DNA of 64,000 nucleotides from Verrucomicrobiia bacterium (GTDB lineage Bacteria; Verrucomicrobiota; Verrucomicrobiia; Verrucomicrobiales; Akkermansiaceae): NCBI GenBank assembly GCA_030432565.1, contig JAUIGV010000012.1, positions 1 to 64,000 of the forward strand, read 5' to 3'. Shown piece by piece: positions 7,960 to 15,426 of this stretch (position 1 is its first letter; each line of letters starts with the position of its first letter). The notes under the pieces were generated by a model. It saw only the letters and a program-made list of their open reading frames with translations, ran no database searches and was not told where the DNA came from. The position numbers and the translations under genes were made by a program.

Positions 7960-9654
7960 ATGCCCATTCCCAAATTTTTACTCAAGGAATCCATTATTGC
8001 CAAGCCTGGCTTCAACCGTTGGTTGGTTCCTCCGGCTTCGATTGCGATTCACCTTTGCATAGGATCTGTTTACGCGTGGAGTGTTTTTAATGCTCCACTT
8101 TCCAAGGAGCTGGGCGTGGTGGGACAAGCGGCGGGCGATTGGAAGTTCGGGCATATTGTTTGGATTTTCAGTCTGGCGATTGTATTCCTCGGCTTGGCGG
8201 CTGCGGTTGCCGGGCGTTGGCTGGAAAAAGTAGGTCCGCGGTGTGTCGGAGTGACGGCAGCATTGCTCTGGGGTGGTGGCTTTCTGGTGGGATTCCTGGG
8301 GATTAAATTGCACAGCCTTCCATTGCTTTATCTCGGTTACGGGGTTCTGGGCGGGTGTGGTTTGGGGCTCGGGTATGTGTCCCCGGTCAGCACCTTGATT
8401 CGATGGTTTCCGGATCGACGCGGGCTCGCAACAGGGCTGGCCATCATGGGATTCGGGGGAGGAGCGATGATCGGAGCTCCGCTGAAGCGATGGTTGCTCC
8501 AAAAATTTGACCAAGCCCCTGAATTTTTAGGCTCGGCAGACAGCCTCAAGATGGTCACGGAGGAGGGCGTGCGTTACGTGGAGACAGCCACCGGCAAGCA
8601 AGAGGTCATTGTGGCCTCTGCAGCCGACGTCTCCCAGTTTGGCGATAACCTGAGTGCCGGGGTTTACGCGGTTGGAACCGGTAATACGGGGGCTGCCGCA
8701 ACCTTTCTGGTTCTGGGACTGGTTTACCTTGTGGTGATGTTGATGGCAGCCTTTGCCTACCGGGTGCCCGCGGAGAACTGGAAGCCGGAAGGTTGGAATC
8801 CTCCGGAGGAGGGATCTCAAAAAAGCATGATCTCGCAGCATGATGTTGGAATCTCCGCGGCAATGAAAACCCCGCAATTCATCCTTCTGTGGATCGTGCT
8901 GTGCATGAATGTCACCGCAGGGATTGGAGTGATCGGAGTCGCCAAAACGATGATCGGGGAAATTTTTGGAAGCCAGTTGTCTGCGGAAGCGAAGGAGGGG
9001 TTCTTTTTTGCCAATTATGTGCTGATGATCTCGGTATTTAACATGGTGGGCCGATTTTTCTGGGCCAGTATTTCCGACTGGATCGGGCGCAAGCCGACCT
9101 ACACCATCTTTTTTGTGCTGGGATGCTGTCTCTATCTCTCCATCCCTTGGGCAGCGGCAAACGCCGGCGCGAGTACGATGTCGACCTCGTTCGTGACCTT
9201 TTACGCTGCCACCATGATCATTTTCACGATGTATGGCGGCGGCTTCGCCACCATTCCCGCCTATCTCGCCGACATGTTTGGCTCCAAGTTTGTCGGAGCC
9301 ATTCATGGCAGACTCCTGACCGCATGGAGTACCGCCGGCGTGCTGGGGCCTGTCGCGATTGCAAAACTCCGTGAAGCTTCAATTTCAGACGCCATCTCCA
9401 ATCTCGCATCGAAAGTCAGCGAGGAGAAATTTGCAGAAACATTCGGCGCGCCCGTCGGGAAACTTGATGAACTGGTGGCCGCAAAAACCGTCTCGGTCCA
9501 AAAGCTCATGGAAATCGCGCCGGAGGGGACCATTGACCCCACCCCGAGCCTTTATAACTCCACCATGTATACCATGGCGGGGCTTCTGGTCATCGGATTC
9601 TTTGCAAACATCATGGTCAAGCCGGTGCATTCCAAATATCATCTCAAACCTTAA
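7960..9654 (+). CDS. MFS transporter, OFA (oxalate/formate antiporter) family
   Basis: About 564 residues with roughly 12 membrane segments, longer than the usual 420 because of an insertion between the N- and C-terminal halves (about residues 190-245, containing TEEGVRYVETATGKQEV). The N-terminus NRWLVPPASIAIHLCIGSVY is the hallmark of the OFA group, and the DRRGLATGLAIMGFGGGAMI and RFFWASISDWIGRKPTY loops are the expected inter-helix motifs. OFA members carry oxalate, formate or related small organic acids; the substrate here is unknown. The ATG at 7960 is chosen because the frame upstream (TTG at 7918) has no family similarity. The sugar dehydrogenase gene follows after 16 bases and is probably co-transcribed. 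Confidence 0.85.
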   Translation: MPIPKFLLKESIIAKPGFNRWLVPPASIAIHLCIGSVYAWSVFNAPLSKELGVVGQAAGDWKFGHIVWIFSLAIVFLGLAAAVAGRWLEKVGPRCVGVTAALLWGGGFLVGFLGIKLHSLPLLYLGYGVLGGCGLGLGYVSPVSTLIRWFPDRRGLATGLAIMGFGGGAMIGAPLKRWLLQKFDQAPEFLGSADSLKMVTEEGVRYVETATGKQEVIVASAADVSQFGDNLSAGVYAVGTGNTGAAATFLVLGLVYLVVMLMAAFAYRVPAENWKPEGWNPPEEGSQKSMISQHDVGISAAMKTPQFILLWIVLCMNVTAGIGVIGVAKTMIGEIFGSQLSAEAKEGFFFANYVLMISVFNMVGRFFWASISDWIGRKPTYTIFFVLGCCLYLSIPWAAANAGASTMSTSFVTFYAATMIIFTMYGGGFATIPAYLADMFGSKFVGAIHGRLLTAWSTAGVLGPVAIAKLREASISDAISNLASKVSEEKFAETFGAPVGKLDELVAAKTVSVQKLMEIAPEGTIDPTPSLYNSTMYTMAGLLVIGFFANIMVKPVHSKYHLKP

Positions 9655-9670
9655 CAAAACCACGCAATCT

Positions 9671-11044
9671 ATGAAAAAAACCACCATTCAATACGCCAGT
9701 GCCGCAGCCATGGGAGTTGCCCTGAGTATCGCTCCGGTCACCGCGCAGGATGCCGCTACCAAGGTGCCCGCAAAAAAAGAAGACGTCGCCCAACCGGGTA
9801 AGGCGAAATTACCCAAGCCGGTCAAGATTGCCATGGTCAAAGTGGCGGGTGATCTGATTGATCCCATCAACGTGGCCTCTGCGAATGACGGCACCGGACG
9901 CATGTTTATCTGCGAGCGCCATGGTGTCGTGCGTGTCCTCAAGGACGGCAAAATTCTCAAGCGTCCATTTTTGGACATTTCCGATACCACGGTTAGCTCG
10001 TTTCTGGAACAAGGGCTTTACGACATTGAATTCCATCCAAAGTTCAAGGAGAATGGCAAGTTCTACGTGCACTACTCCGATATGTGGTTCAACGGCGACT
10101 CGTTCATCGTGGAATATCAGGTCAACAAGGATAATCCTGACAAGGCAGACCCCAAAACAGCACGGGTGATCATGCAGATTGAGCAGCCGTATGCGAATCA
10201 CAACGGAGGCGAACTGGTCTTTGGCCCGGATGGCTATCTCTACATCGGTTCCGGTGACGGAGGCTGGGAGGGCGATGTTCTCGGCGCCGGACAGGATCTC
10301 AGCACCTTGCTTGCCAAAGTTCTGCGCATTGACGTCGATACCTCAACTCCCGATCGGGCCTATGGGATTCCCAAGGACAACCCGTTTGTCACCCCCAAGA
10401 CCCTGATGGTTCTTTTTGGTGTCAGTGAAGAGGCCTTTGCCAAGATTCACCCGAACGCCCGCCCCGAGATCTGGGCCTACGGAATTCGCAATCCATGGAA
10501 AATGCATTTTGATCAAAAAACCGGGGATCTCTATATCGCCGATGTGGGACAGAACCATTGGGAGGAAATTAATTTCCAACCTGCAAATTCCCCGGGTGGT
10601 GAGAACTACGGCTGGAAGTTCATGTGTGGCACCCAACCATTTCCCGCGAGTTTGAAAAACGCCCCGCTTGTGGGAGTGCTCCCGATCGGGGAATACACGC
10701 ACGCTGGCGAAGGCATCTGTGTCACCGGACTGGGCGTTTACCGGGGAACCAAATATCCTTCGCTGGACGGGACCTACTTTGTCGGTGACTGGGGTTCCGG
10801 AAAAATCTGGGGGATGCAGCATCAGCAGGATGGCAAATGGGCGATGGAAGAACTCCTCAATACCTCCCTCATGCCTTCCGGCTCCGGAGCCGGGGAAGAC
10901 GGAACCATCTACATGACCACGGCCCATGCCAACTACGGCGGTCCGGTCAAACCCGCAGACAACGCCCGGGGCGCACTCTGGATGATGGTGGAAGCAGACA
11001 AAGTACCCGCAGGAGCTGAAACAATCCCACTTGATAAAAAATAA
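9671..11044 (+). CDS. PQQ-dependent sugar dehydrogenase family protein (GSDH / YliI-like)
   Basis: About 457 residues with a signal peptide ending near APVTAQ, so periplasmic or exported. The mature part is a glucose/sorbosone dehydrogenase-type six-bladed propeller: GTGRMFICERHGVVRVL, FLDI, EQGLYDIEFHPKF, NHNGGELVFGPDGYLYIGSG, RPEIWAYGIRNPWKMHFD and GENYGWKFMCG are classic family segments. Members oxidise aldose sugars using pyrroloquinoline quinone; some homologues lack activity, so PQQ use is inferred. No PQQ synthesis genes lie in the window. The gene sits between the OFA transporter and a cupredoxin gene, with a strong terminator directly after it. The cupredoxin could still act as electron acceptor. 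Confidence 0.85.
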   Translation: MKKTTIQYASAAAMGVALSIAPVTAQDAATKVPAKKEDVAQPGKAKLPKPVKIAMVKVAGDLIDPINVASANDGTGRMFICERHGVVRVLKDGKILKRPFLDISDTTVSSFLEQGLYDIEFHPKFKENGKFYVHYSDMWFNGDSFIVEYQVNKDNPDKADPKTARVIMQIEQPYANHNGGELVFGPDGYLYIGSGDGGWEGDVLGAGQDLSTLLAKVLRIDVDTSTPDRAYGIPKDNPFVTPKTLMVLFGVSEEAFAKIHPNARPEIWAYGIRNPWKMHFDQKTGDLYIADVGQNHWEEINFQPANSPGGENYGWKFMCGTQPFPASLKNAPLVGVLPIGEYTHAGEGICVTGLGVYRGTKYPSLDGTYFVGDWGSGKIWGMQHQQDGKWAMEELLNTSLMPSGSGAGEDGTIYMTTAHANYGGPVKPADNARGALWMMVEADKVPAGAETIPLDKK

Positions 11045-11060
11045 TTCCTCCTCACACTTC

Positions 11061-11102
11061 AATCACGCACCCTTCACATTGCGGGGTGCGTGATTTCTTT
11101 TT
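11061..11102 (+). terminator. Rho-independent terminator after the sugar dehydrogenase
   Basis: Perfect 12-base arms AATCACGCACCC (11061-11072) and GGGTGCGTGATT (11084-11095) with an 11-base loop and a T-rich tract (TCTTTTTG). Confidence 0.92.
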
Positions 11103-11129
11103 GAATCAATTTGAACCTCTGCCCAGACA

Positions 11130-11741
11130 ATGAAAATTCACCACGCCCTTTCCATGCTGCTCGCAATCGTTCCTTTTTCAGGCGCATTGGCCACTCCGCC
11201 CGAAGAGAAGAAGGCCGGGGATCCCGTCCCGGAGAAGGCGGGGCGTTGTTGCACGGTTCTTCCCAAGGGAGAGATCAAAAATCCGGTTTTTCTAAAGCAG
11301 GACATCGAAAAAAAAGAGGTCGAGGTCTTCATTATTGCGACTTTTGACAAGTCAAACTATGGCATGAATTTCAACGGTCTTTCCAAGAGCGAGGGTGGGT
11401 ATGAAATTCCGCTGGGATGGAAGGTCAAGGTGACCTTCTGTAACAATAGCGACGTTCCCCACAGCGTCATGGTCGTGGAGGCAGATGTCGCCGAACGTAA
11501 AATCAACCTGGGTGAGGATCCTTATTTTGACGGTGCCACCACTCCCAAGCCCAATACCCTGGGGACCACTAACAAAATTGAGAAATTTGAGTTCACGCCG
11601 GATGAAGCCGGTGATTTTTCTTTTGCCTGCGGCTTTCCCACCCACTCGGCCAATGGACACCGGATTTTCCTTAAAATCAAAAAGGACCTGAAGCAGGCTA
11701 CCTTTGTCGTACCTGCAAAAGAAAAAGCAGCCGGGAAATAG
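11130..11741 (+). CDS. Sulfocyanin-like cupredoxin with His at the axial-ligand position
   Basis: 203 residues with a signal peptide (to about residue 21). The mature domain resembles the sulfocyanin/SoxE blue-copper family: YGMNFNGLSKSEGGYEIPLG, then VTFCNNSDVPHSVMVV with the first copper His at residue 111, and SFACGFPTHSANGHRIFL with Cys167 and His172. Sulfocyanins, as I recall them, have Met five residues after the second His; here that position is His177. The protein would carry electrons outside the cytoplasm, or may store or transport copper. Residues 40-41 are a Cys pair of unknown role. It follows the PQQ-type dehydrogenase but is separated by a terminator, so it probably has its own promoter. 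Confidence 0.75.
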   Translation: MKIHHALSMLLAIVPFSGALATPPEEKKAGDPVPEKAGRCCTVLPKGEIKNPVFLKQDIEKKEVEVFIIATFDKSNYGMNFNGLSKSEGGYEIPLGWKVKVTFCNNSDVPHSVMVVEADVAERKINLGEDPYFDGATTPKPNTLGTTNKIEKFEFTPDEAGDFSFACGFPTHSANGHRIFLKIKKDLKQATFVVPAKEKAAGK

Positions 11742-11883
11742 AAGCACCTCAAGGGGGCTGGCCGGATCTACCGGAGAATACGATCCCAAAACCTGGAGAC
11801 CGCCCGGTGGTGCCGGAAAAAAGGACCGCTCAACATAAGACTCCTTGCCCTCTGCCAAAGCAGGGGAATCTCGTGGCTCGGGA

Positions 11884-12099
11884 TTAGACCATCTGCCAAA
11901 AGTCCTTACGTGAAAACGGGGATTGTTGTGTCGAGAGGATCAGCCGCTGCGCGGGAGGGCTTACAGAATTCCGGCCCGTGGGAGCCGATTGCGGCGTTGC
12001 TCGACAGTTGCGTATGTTCATACGCAACTTCCTCGCGCCCTGCACTCAATTCCCGCAGTCTCGGCCTTTTGCCGCAATCACTTCTGGCAAATGGTCTAA
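11884..12099. mobile_element. MITE-like 216-bp inverted-repeat element
   Basis: The ends are inverted repeats: TTAGACCATCTGCCAAAAG at 11884-11902, and the complement of CTTCTGGCAAATGGTCTAA at 12081-12099, matching at 17 of 19 positions. Inside there is a second inverted pair (GATTGCGGC at 11987-11995 with GCCGCAATC at 12071-12079) and a central hairpin with perfect 10-base arms GTTGCGTATG / CATACGCAAC at 12007-12028. There is no transposase. The nested symmetry suggests a non-autonomous element or a large REP-type unit able to fold into a cruciform. I see no clear target-site duplication and no second copy in the window. Confidence 0.55.
12007..12028. repeat. Central hairpin of the inverted-repeat element
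   Basis: Perfect 10-base arms GTTGCGTATG and CATACGCAAC separated by two T. It lies roughly mid-way in the MITE-like element. Confidence 0.7.
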
Positions 12100-12112
12100 C
12101 AGTGTCTCGTAA

Positions 12113-12211
12113 GTGGATTACCTCCGGTATGGCTACACCATCCCCGAACCAAGCCCATCACCTCTCCTGATCTTCGGGGGACTACTGGCTGCCGGGAGGC
12201 GGCAGGCTTAA
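12113..12211 (+). pseudogene. Severed C-terminal tail of a PEP-CTERM protein
   Basis: After an in-frame TAA at 12110-12112, the frame reads VDYLRYGYTIPEPSPSPLLI, then FGGLLAAGRRQA and two stops. This is a complete PEP-CTERM sorting tail: the P-E-P triplet, a hydrophobic stretch and a terminal Arg cluster. Nothing upstream in this frame encodes the rest of a protein. The MITE-like element ends 14 bases before the fragment, so an insertion or the accompanying rearrangement probably removed the body of the gene. PEP-CTERM tails are recognised by exosortase, and an exosortase gene lies at 19837-20826. Confidence 0.7.
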
Positions 12212-12225
12212 TAATTAACCCAAAC

Positions 12226-12256
12226 AAAAAAGCCACCCGGGTCCGGGTGGCTTTTT
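12226..12256. terminator. Bidirectional terminator downstream of ssb
   Basis: Symmetric sequence AAAAAGCCACCCGG then CCGGGTGGCTTTTT. With A and T tracts on both sides it can stop transcription on either strand: the minus-strand ssb operon and anything reading through from the left. Confidence 0.88.
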
Positions 12257-12278
12257 GAGATAGTGGATGTCCCGGATC

Positions 12279-12776
12279 TTAAAACGGGATGTCGTCGTCG
12301 TCGTTGTCAAAGCTATCCGCCGCGGCGGCTCCGCCTTGATTGGATTGCGGGGGTGGCGAGGATTGCTCGGGCTGTTGTTGCGGGGGACCGGACTGTTGGG
12401 CGGGGGCTCCACCTCCGCCTTGGTTTCCGCCACCTCCCTGACCTCCGCCGCCGATAAACTGCATGTTCTCGCCGACAACACGGAGACGCGAGCGCTTTTG
12501 GCCGGTCTGCTTGTCATCCCACTGATCAAGCTGGAGACGACCTTCAATAAAGACCGAGCGGCCCTTGCTAAGGTATTGTCCGGCAAGCTCGGCCTGACGA
12601 CCCCAAAGGGTGACGTCGACGTAGGTGACCTCCTCAATTCTCTCTCCATTATCACCGGTACGGATCCGGTTCACCGCCATTCCGAGGTCACAAACCGCGG
12701 TTCCCTTGGGAGTGTAGCGGACTTCGAGATCCCGGGTGATATTCCCGAGAAGCATGACTTTGTTGACGTTGGCCAT
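12279..12776 (-). CDS. Single-stranded DNA-binding protein
   Basis: 165 residues. The OB-fold domain covers about residues 1-110 (ANVNKVMLLGNITRDLEVRY at the start, then GERIEEVTYVDVTLWGRQAE). It is followed by a Gly/Gln/Pro-rich linker and the acidic tip DNDDDDIPF, which binds partner repair and replication proteins. All features fit bacterial SSB acting as a tetramer on replication-fork and repair DNA. It is last in the minus-strand ribosomal-protein cluster (rpsF upstream, 21-base gap), a common pairing. rpsR and rplI, which often follow, are not here: a terminator follows immediately. Confidence 0.96.
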   Translation of the reverse strand: MANVNKVMLLGNITRDLEVRYTPKGTAVCDLGMAVNRIRTGDNGERIEEVTYVDVTLWGRQAELAGQYLSKGRSVFIEGRLQLDQWDDKQTGQKRSRLRVVGENMQFIGGGGQGGGGNQGGGGAPAQQSGPPQQQPEQSSPPPQSNQGGAAAADSFDNDDDDIPF

Positions 12777-12797
12777 GGGGATTGGAGAGGTAAAGGT

Positions 12798-13085
12798 TTA
12801 GGCAAGACGCTGATAGTGCTGAAGATGCACCGAGGAATTCAGGGTGAGGCGCGCCTTGATCTTCTCGATCACGTCACCTTCGGCTTCGAAGATGTAGTTC
12901 ACGTAGTGGCCTCCATCGAGCTTGCGCGCGTTGTAGGCAAATTTCTTGCGGCCAAGTTGCTTGATTTCATCAAGCTTGGCACCTTCTTCTTCGAGCTCTT
13001 TTGAAACACTGCTGACCAGATCATCAATGCTGGTCTCAGTCCCCTGGGCGTTCAGGACAATCAGGCCCTCGTACTTGCGATTCAT
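12798..13085 (-). CDS. 30S ribosomal protein S6
   Basis: 95 residues, the normal size. It starts MNRKYEGLIVLNAQGTE and continues with LGRKKFAYNARKLDGGHYVN, the typical S6 central strand. S6 binds S18 and 16S rRNA in the platform of the small subunit. The frame is open further upstream, but the ATG at 13085 is preceded by a GGAAG-type ribosome binding site and matches the family start. Its first 50 bases overlap the end of the pth gene in another frame, suggesting translational coupling. Confidence 0.95.
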   Translation of the reverse strand: MNRKYEGLIVLNAQGTETSIDDLVSSVSKELEEEGAKLDEIKQLGRKKFAYNARKLDGGHYVNYIFEAEGDVIEKIKARLTLNSSVHLQHYQRLA

Positions 13086-13674
13086 CTTCTTCCGTTGGTT
13101 TTTTCGGTTTTTTAGGAGTTCTGGTATTGAACTCGTTTGCGGCCTTTTCAAGCCCGCTGGAAAGCGCAAGCTGCACAGCATCGGCGGCTCTTGCAAGCGT
13201 GTTTTCAACGAGTTCACGTTCGGCAACGGCAAAGTTTCCCAGAACGTGCCCCACAAGCTGCTCGCCGGCGGCCCCACTGATGCCCAATTTCAGGCGTGCA
13301 AATTGATCGGTCGGAAGGTGGGCGAGCAGTGAGCGCACGCCGTTGTGCCCGCCGTGTCCCCCATTCATTCGAAACCGGAGGTTTCCAAGGGGCAGCGAGA
13401 TGTCATCAAAAACGACGAGAATTTCCTCGGGCTGCCAACGAAAAAACCGAGCAAGCGAACCAATCGCGCGGCCACTTTCGTTCATGTAGGTTAAGGGTTG
13501 GACAAGCAGGGTGTCGCCCACTTTACAGGTCCGGGATTCCCACTTGTTTTCGAGCTGAAATTTTTTTCCGGCCCGATCTACAAGAACATCAAGGACCCGA
13601 AACCCAATATTGTGGCGGGTGTTCAGGTATTTTTCGCCCGGGTTTCCGAGACCAACGATGCATTTGAGGCTCAC
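13036..13674 (-). CDS. Peptidyl-tRNA hydrolase
   Basis: About 212 residues. The family N-terminus KCIVGLGNPGEKYLNTRHNI contains the catalytic region Asn and His, followed by LTYMNESGRAIG and the catalytic Asp region VVFDDISLPLG, then GGHGGHNGVRSL. The enzyme recycles tRNA from peptidyl-tRNA released by stalled ribosomes. The start is a GTG at 13674; no ATG lies close to the conserved N-terminus, and upstream codons would add an unrelated extension. The C-terminus has a Lys/Pro-rich tail (TPKKPKKPTEEDE) that overlaps the start of rpsF by 50 bases. Genes rplY, pth and rpsF form a translation-related cluster. Confidence 0.92.
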   Translation of the reverse strand: MSLKCIVGLGNPGEKYLNTRHNIGFRVLDVLVDRAGKKFQLENKWESRTCKVGDTLLVQPLTYMNESGRAIGSLARFFRWQPEEILVVFDDISLPLGNLRFRMNGGHGGHNGVRSLLAHLPTDQFARLKLGISGAAGEQLVGHVLGNFAVAERELVENTLARAADAVQLALSSGLEKAANEFNTRTPKKPKKPTEEDESQVRGPDCPERPGD

Positions 13675-13712
13675 AATGTGGAAGGTAATGAATGTCGAAA
13701 CGAGCGCCAAAG

Positions 13713-13746
13713 AAAAACGCCCGGGCCGTGTGGCGCCGGACGTTTT
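13713..13746 (-). terminator. Probable terminator between rplY and pth
   Basis: On the minus strand AAAACG pairs with CGTTTT and the inner CCGG boxes pair with each other. The hairpin is followed by a T-rich run (GTTTTTCTTT). It may attenuate transcription from rplY into pth. Confidence 0.6.
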
Positions 13747-13768
13747 GAAATGATTGCTTGAGCCCGGA

Positions 13769-14401
13769 TTACTCGGCAGCGGCCTCTTCGGCAGGAGCCT
13801 CGTCGCCCTCTTCCTCATCGACACCACCGGCGGATTTGGTCACACGGGACTCGTTGACAATCGCGACGAGAACGTCAGGAGCAAGAGTCGGCTCGACACC
13901 TTCGGGGATGTCGAGGTCGCCGATGGTCATGGAGTCGCCCACCTTGAGGTGCTCAATGTTCGCGTCAATCCTCTCGGGAAGGTCTTTCGGTGAACAGGAA
14001 ATTTCAAGGTCACGGATGAGCTGCTCAATGATCCCACCGGATTTGACCCCAACAGGCTCGCCGTGCAATTCAACAGGAATGCTGGCACTGATCTTCATTC
14101 CCTCGGTGACGGCGAGGAAATCGGCGTGAACGAGGGCTCCGCTAAGTGCGTTGTGCTGGGTGGACTGAAGGAAAGCAGTCTGGGATGCTCCGCCATCGAT
14201 CTCAAGATCCACGAGGATACTCTCCGAGGCGCTGTGAGCCAGCATATCGGTGAGGGCCTTTGTATTGACCTTGATGTTGATGTTTTCCGAGCCCTTTCCG
14301 TAAACAACGGAGGGAATGTAGCCTTCGCGACGCATTTGCTTGAGGACACCGGATCCGGTGCGCTTGCGGGTTTCAGCCTTGAGAGTTTGGGTCTTCGCCA
14401 T
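13769..14401 (-). CDS. 50S ribosomal protein L25 / general stress protein Ctc
   Basis: 210 residues, the longer CTC form with an L25 N-terminal domain (KAETRKRTGSGVLKQMRREG, then IPSVVYGKG) and the extra beta domain (ISASIPVELHGEPVGVKSGG). It ends in an acidic, Ala-rich tail (DEEEGDEAPAEEAAAE). L25/CTC binds 5S rRNA in the large subunit. It stands 50 bases downstream of prs and upstream of pth, the very common prs-ctc-pth gene order. Confidence 0.95.
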   Translation of the reverse strand: MAKTQTLKAETRKRTGSGVLKQMRREGYIPSVVYGKGSENINIKVNTKALTDMLAHSASESILVDLEIDGGASQTAFLQSTQHNALSGALVHADFLAVTEGMKISASIPVELHGEPVGVKSGGIIEQLIRDLEISCSPKDLPERIDANIEHLKVGDSMTIGDLDIPEGVEPTLAPDVLVAIVNESRVTKSAGGVDEEEGDEAPAEEAAAE

Positions 14402-14451
14402 GGTTTGAATGGGTTGATGATTCCGCGATGGGTGTCGCGCGGGGCGGTTGG

Positions 14452-15414
14452 TTACACGGAGGGTGCGTCAATGTCAAAGAGAGAAGTGACAGATTTTCCA
14501 TTATGAATGCGCTGAATGGCCTCTCCGAAGAGCTCGGCAATGGAAACCGGGGTCACTTTCCCTTGCTTGGTGACCGGCGTGGAGTTGGTGGTGATCACCT
14601 CCTCGATGGCGGATTCCTCAATCCGCTGATGTCCCAGGGCACCGATGACGGCATGGGTCACGGCGGCAAAAATCCGGTTTGCGCCCTGCGCTTTCAGGAT
14701 TTCAGCGGCAGCGCAGAGAGTTCCGGCAGTCTCGGTCATGTCATCGACCAAGACAACATCACGACCCTCGACGTCACCAATGACCTGCATGGCTTCGACT
14801 TCGGTGGCGGATACCCGGTGTTTTGCCACGATGGCGAGTCTCGCGCCTAGAGCATCGGAGTAGGCACGGGCCATTTTCACCCCGCCGACATCGGGCGAGA
14901 CTACGGTGAGGTTTTCACAATTCTCGCCAAATCGATCGCGGAGTTCACGAATGATGATGGGCTTTCCGTACAGATGGTCGACGGGAATGTTGAAGAAGCC
15001 CTGGATCTGGGCGGCGTGGAGATCGAGGGTGACCACGCGGTCGACTCCAGCAGCGGAGAGGAGGTCGGCGACCAATTTTGCGGTAATGGGTACGCGGGGC
15101 TGGTCTTTGCGATCCTGGCGGGCGTATCCAAAGAATGGAATGACTGCGTTGATACGACCGGCGCTGGCCCGCTTGGCGGCATCCACCATAATCATCAGCT
15201 CCATGAGGTTATGATTGGTCGGCGGACAGGTCGGCTGAATGATGTAAACGTCCTCGCCACGAATATTTTCGTTGATTTTGACGAAAGTCTCGCCGTCGGG
15301 AAACGCGGTCACACTCACGTCGGCAAGGGGGCAATCGAGAGAAGTCGCGATGTCGGCTGCGAGGGCGTGATGGGCGGTGCCCGAGAAGAGTTTCATGCCG
15401 AAGTTTGGGGTCAT
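14452..15414 (-). CDS. Ribose-phosphate pyrophosphokinase
   Basis: 320 residues, usual size. It makes PRPP from ribose-5-phosphate and ATP for nucleotide, His and Trp synthesis. Seen motifs: FPDGETFVKINENIRGEDVY (ATP site), YARQDRKDQPRVPITAKLVA (flexible catalytic loop), LDLHAAQIQGFF, and the PRPP-binding loop VVLVDDMTETAGTL. The start is either the first ATG at 15414 or the Met seven codons on (MKLFSG); no clear ribosome binding site separates them. It lies 12 bases after the O-antigen ligase gene, so it is probably read from the same transcript as well as from its own promoter. Confidence 0.95.
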   Translation of the reverse strand: MTPNFGMKLFSGTAHHALAADIATSLDCPLADVSVTAFPDGETFVKINENIRGEDVYIIQPTCPPTNHNLMELMIMVDAAKRASAGRINAVIPFFGYARQDRKDQPRVPITAKLVADLLSAAGVDRVVTLDLHAAQIQGFFNIPVDHLYGKPIIIRELRDRFGENCENLTVVSPDVGGVKMARAYSDALGARLAIVAKHRVSATEVEAMQVIGDVEGRDVVLVDDMTETAGTLCAAAEILKAQGANRIFAAVTHAVIGALGHQRIEESAIEEVITTNSTPVTKQGKVTPVSIAELFGEAIQRIHNGKSVTSLFDIDAPSV

Positions 15415-15426
15415 CTGGGGAAAGGC

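Larger units (their letters stand above)
11742..12278. other. Long intergenic stretch with mobile element, gene relic and terminator
   Basis: This gap between the cupredoxin and the ssb gene holds no intact gene. It contains a 216-bp inverted-repeat element (11884-12099), the severed 3' end of a PEP-CTERM gene (12113-12211) and a bidirectional terminator (12226-12256). A frame at 11910-12170 runs through the element and has no protein-like features. Confidence 0.75.

Noticed and set aside
7791-8090. A 99-codon frame before the transporter
   Set aside because: No recognisable motif and it overlaps the transporter gene; it looks like chance reading of non-coding DNA.
12267-13004. A 245-codon plus-strand open frame
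   Set aside because: It is antisense to ssb and rpsF, whose products are unmistakable.
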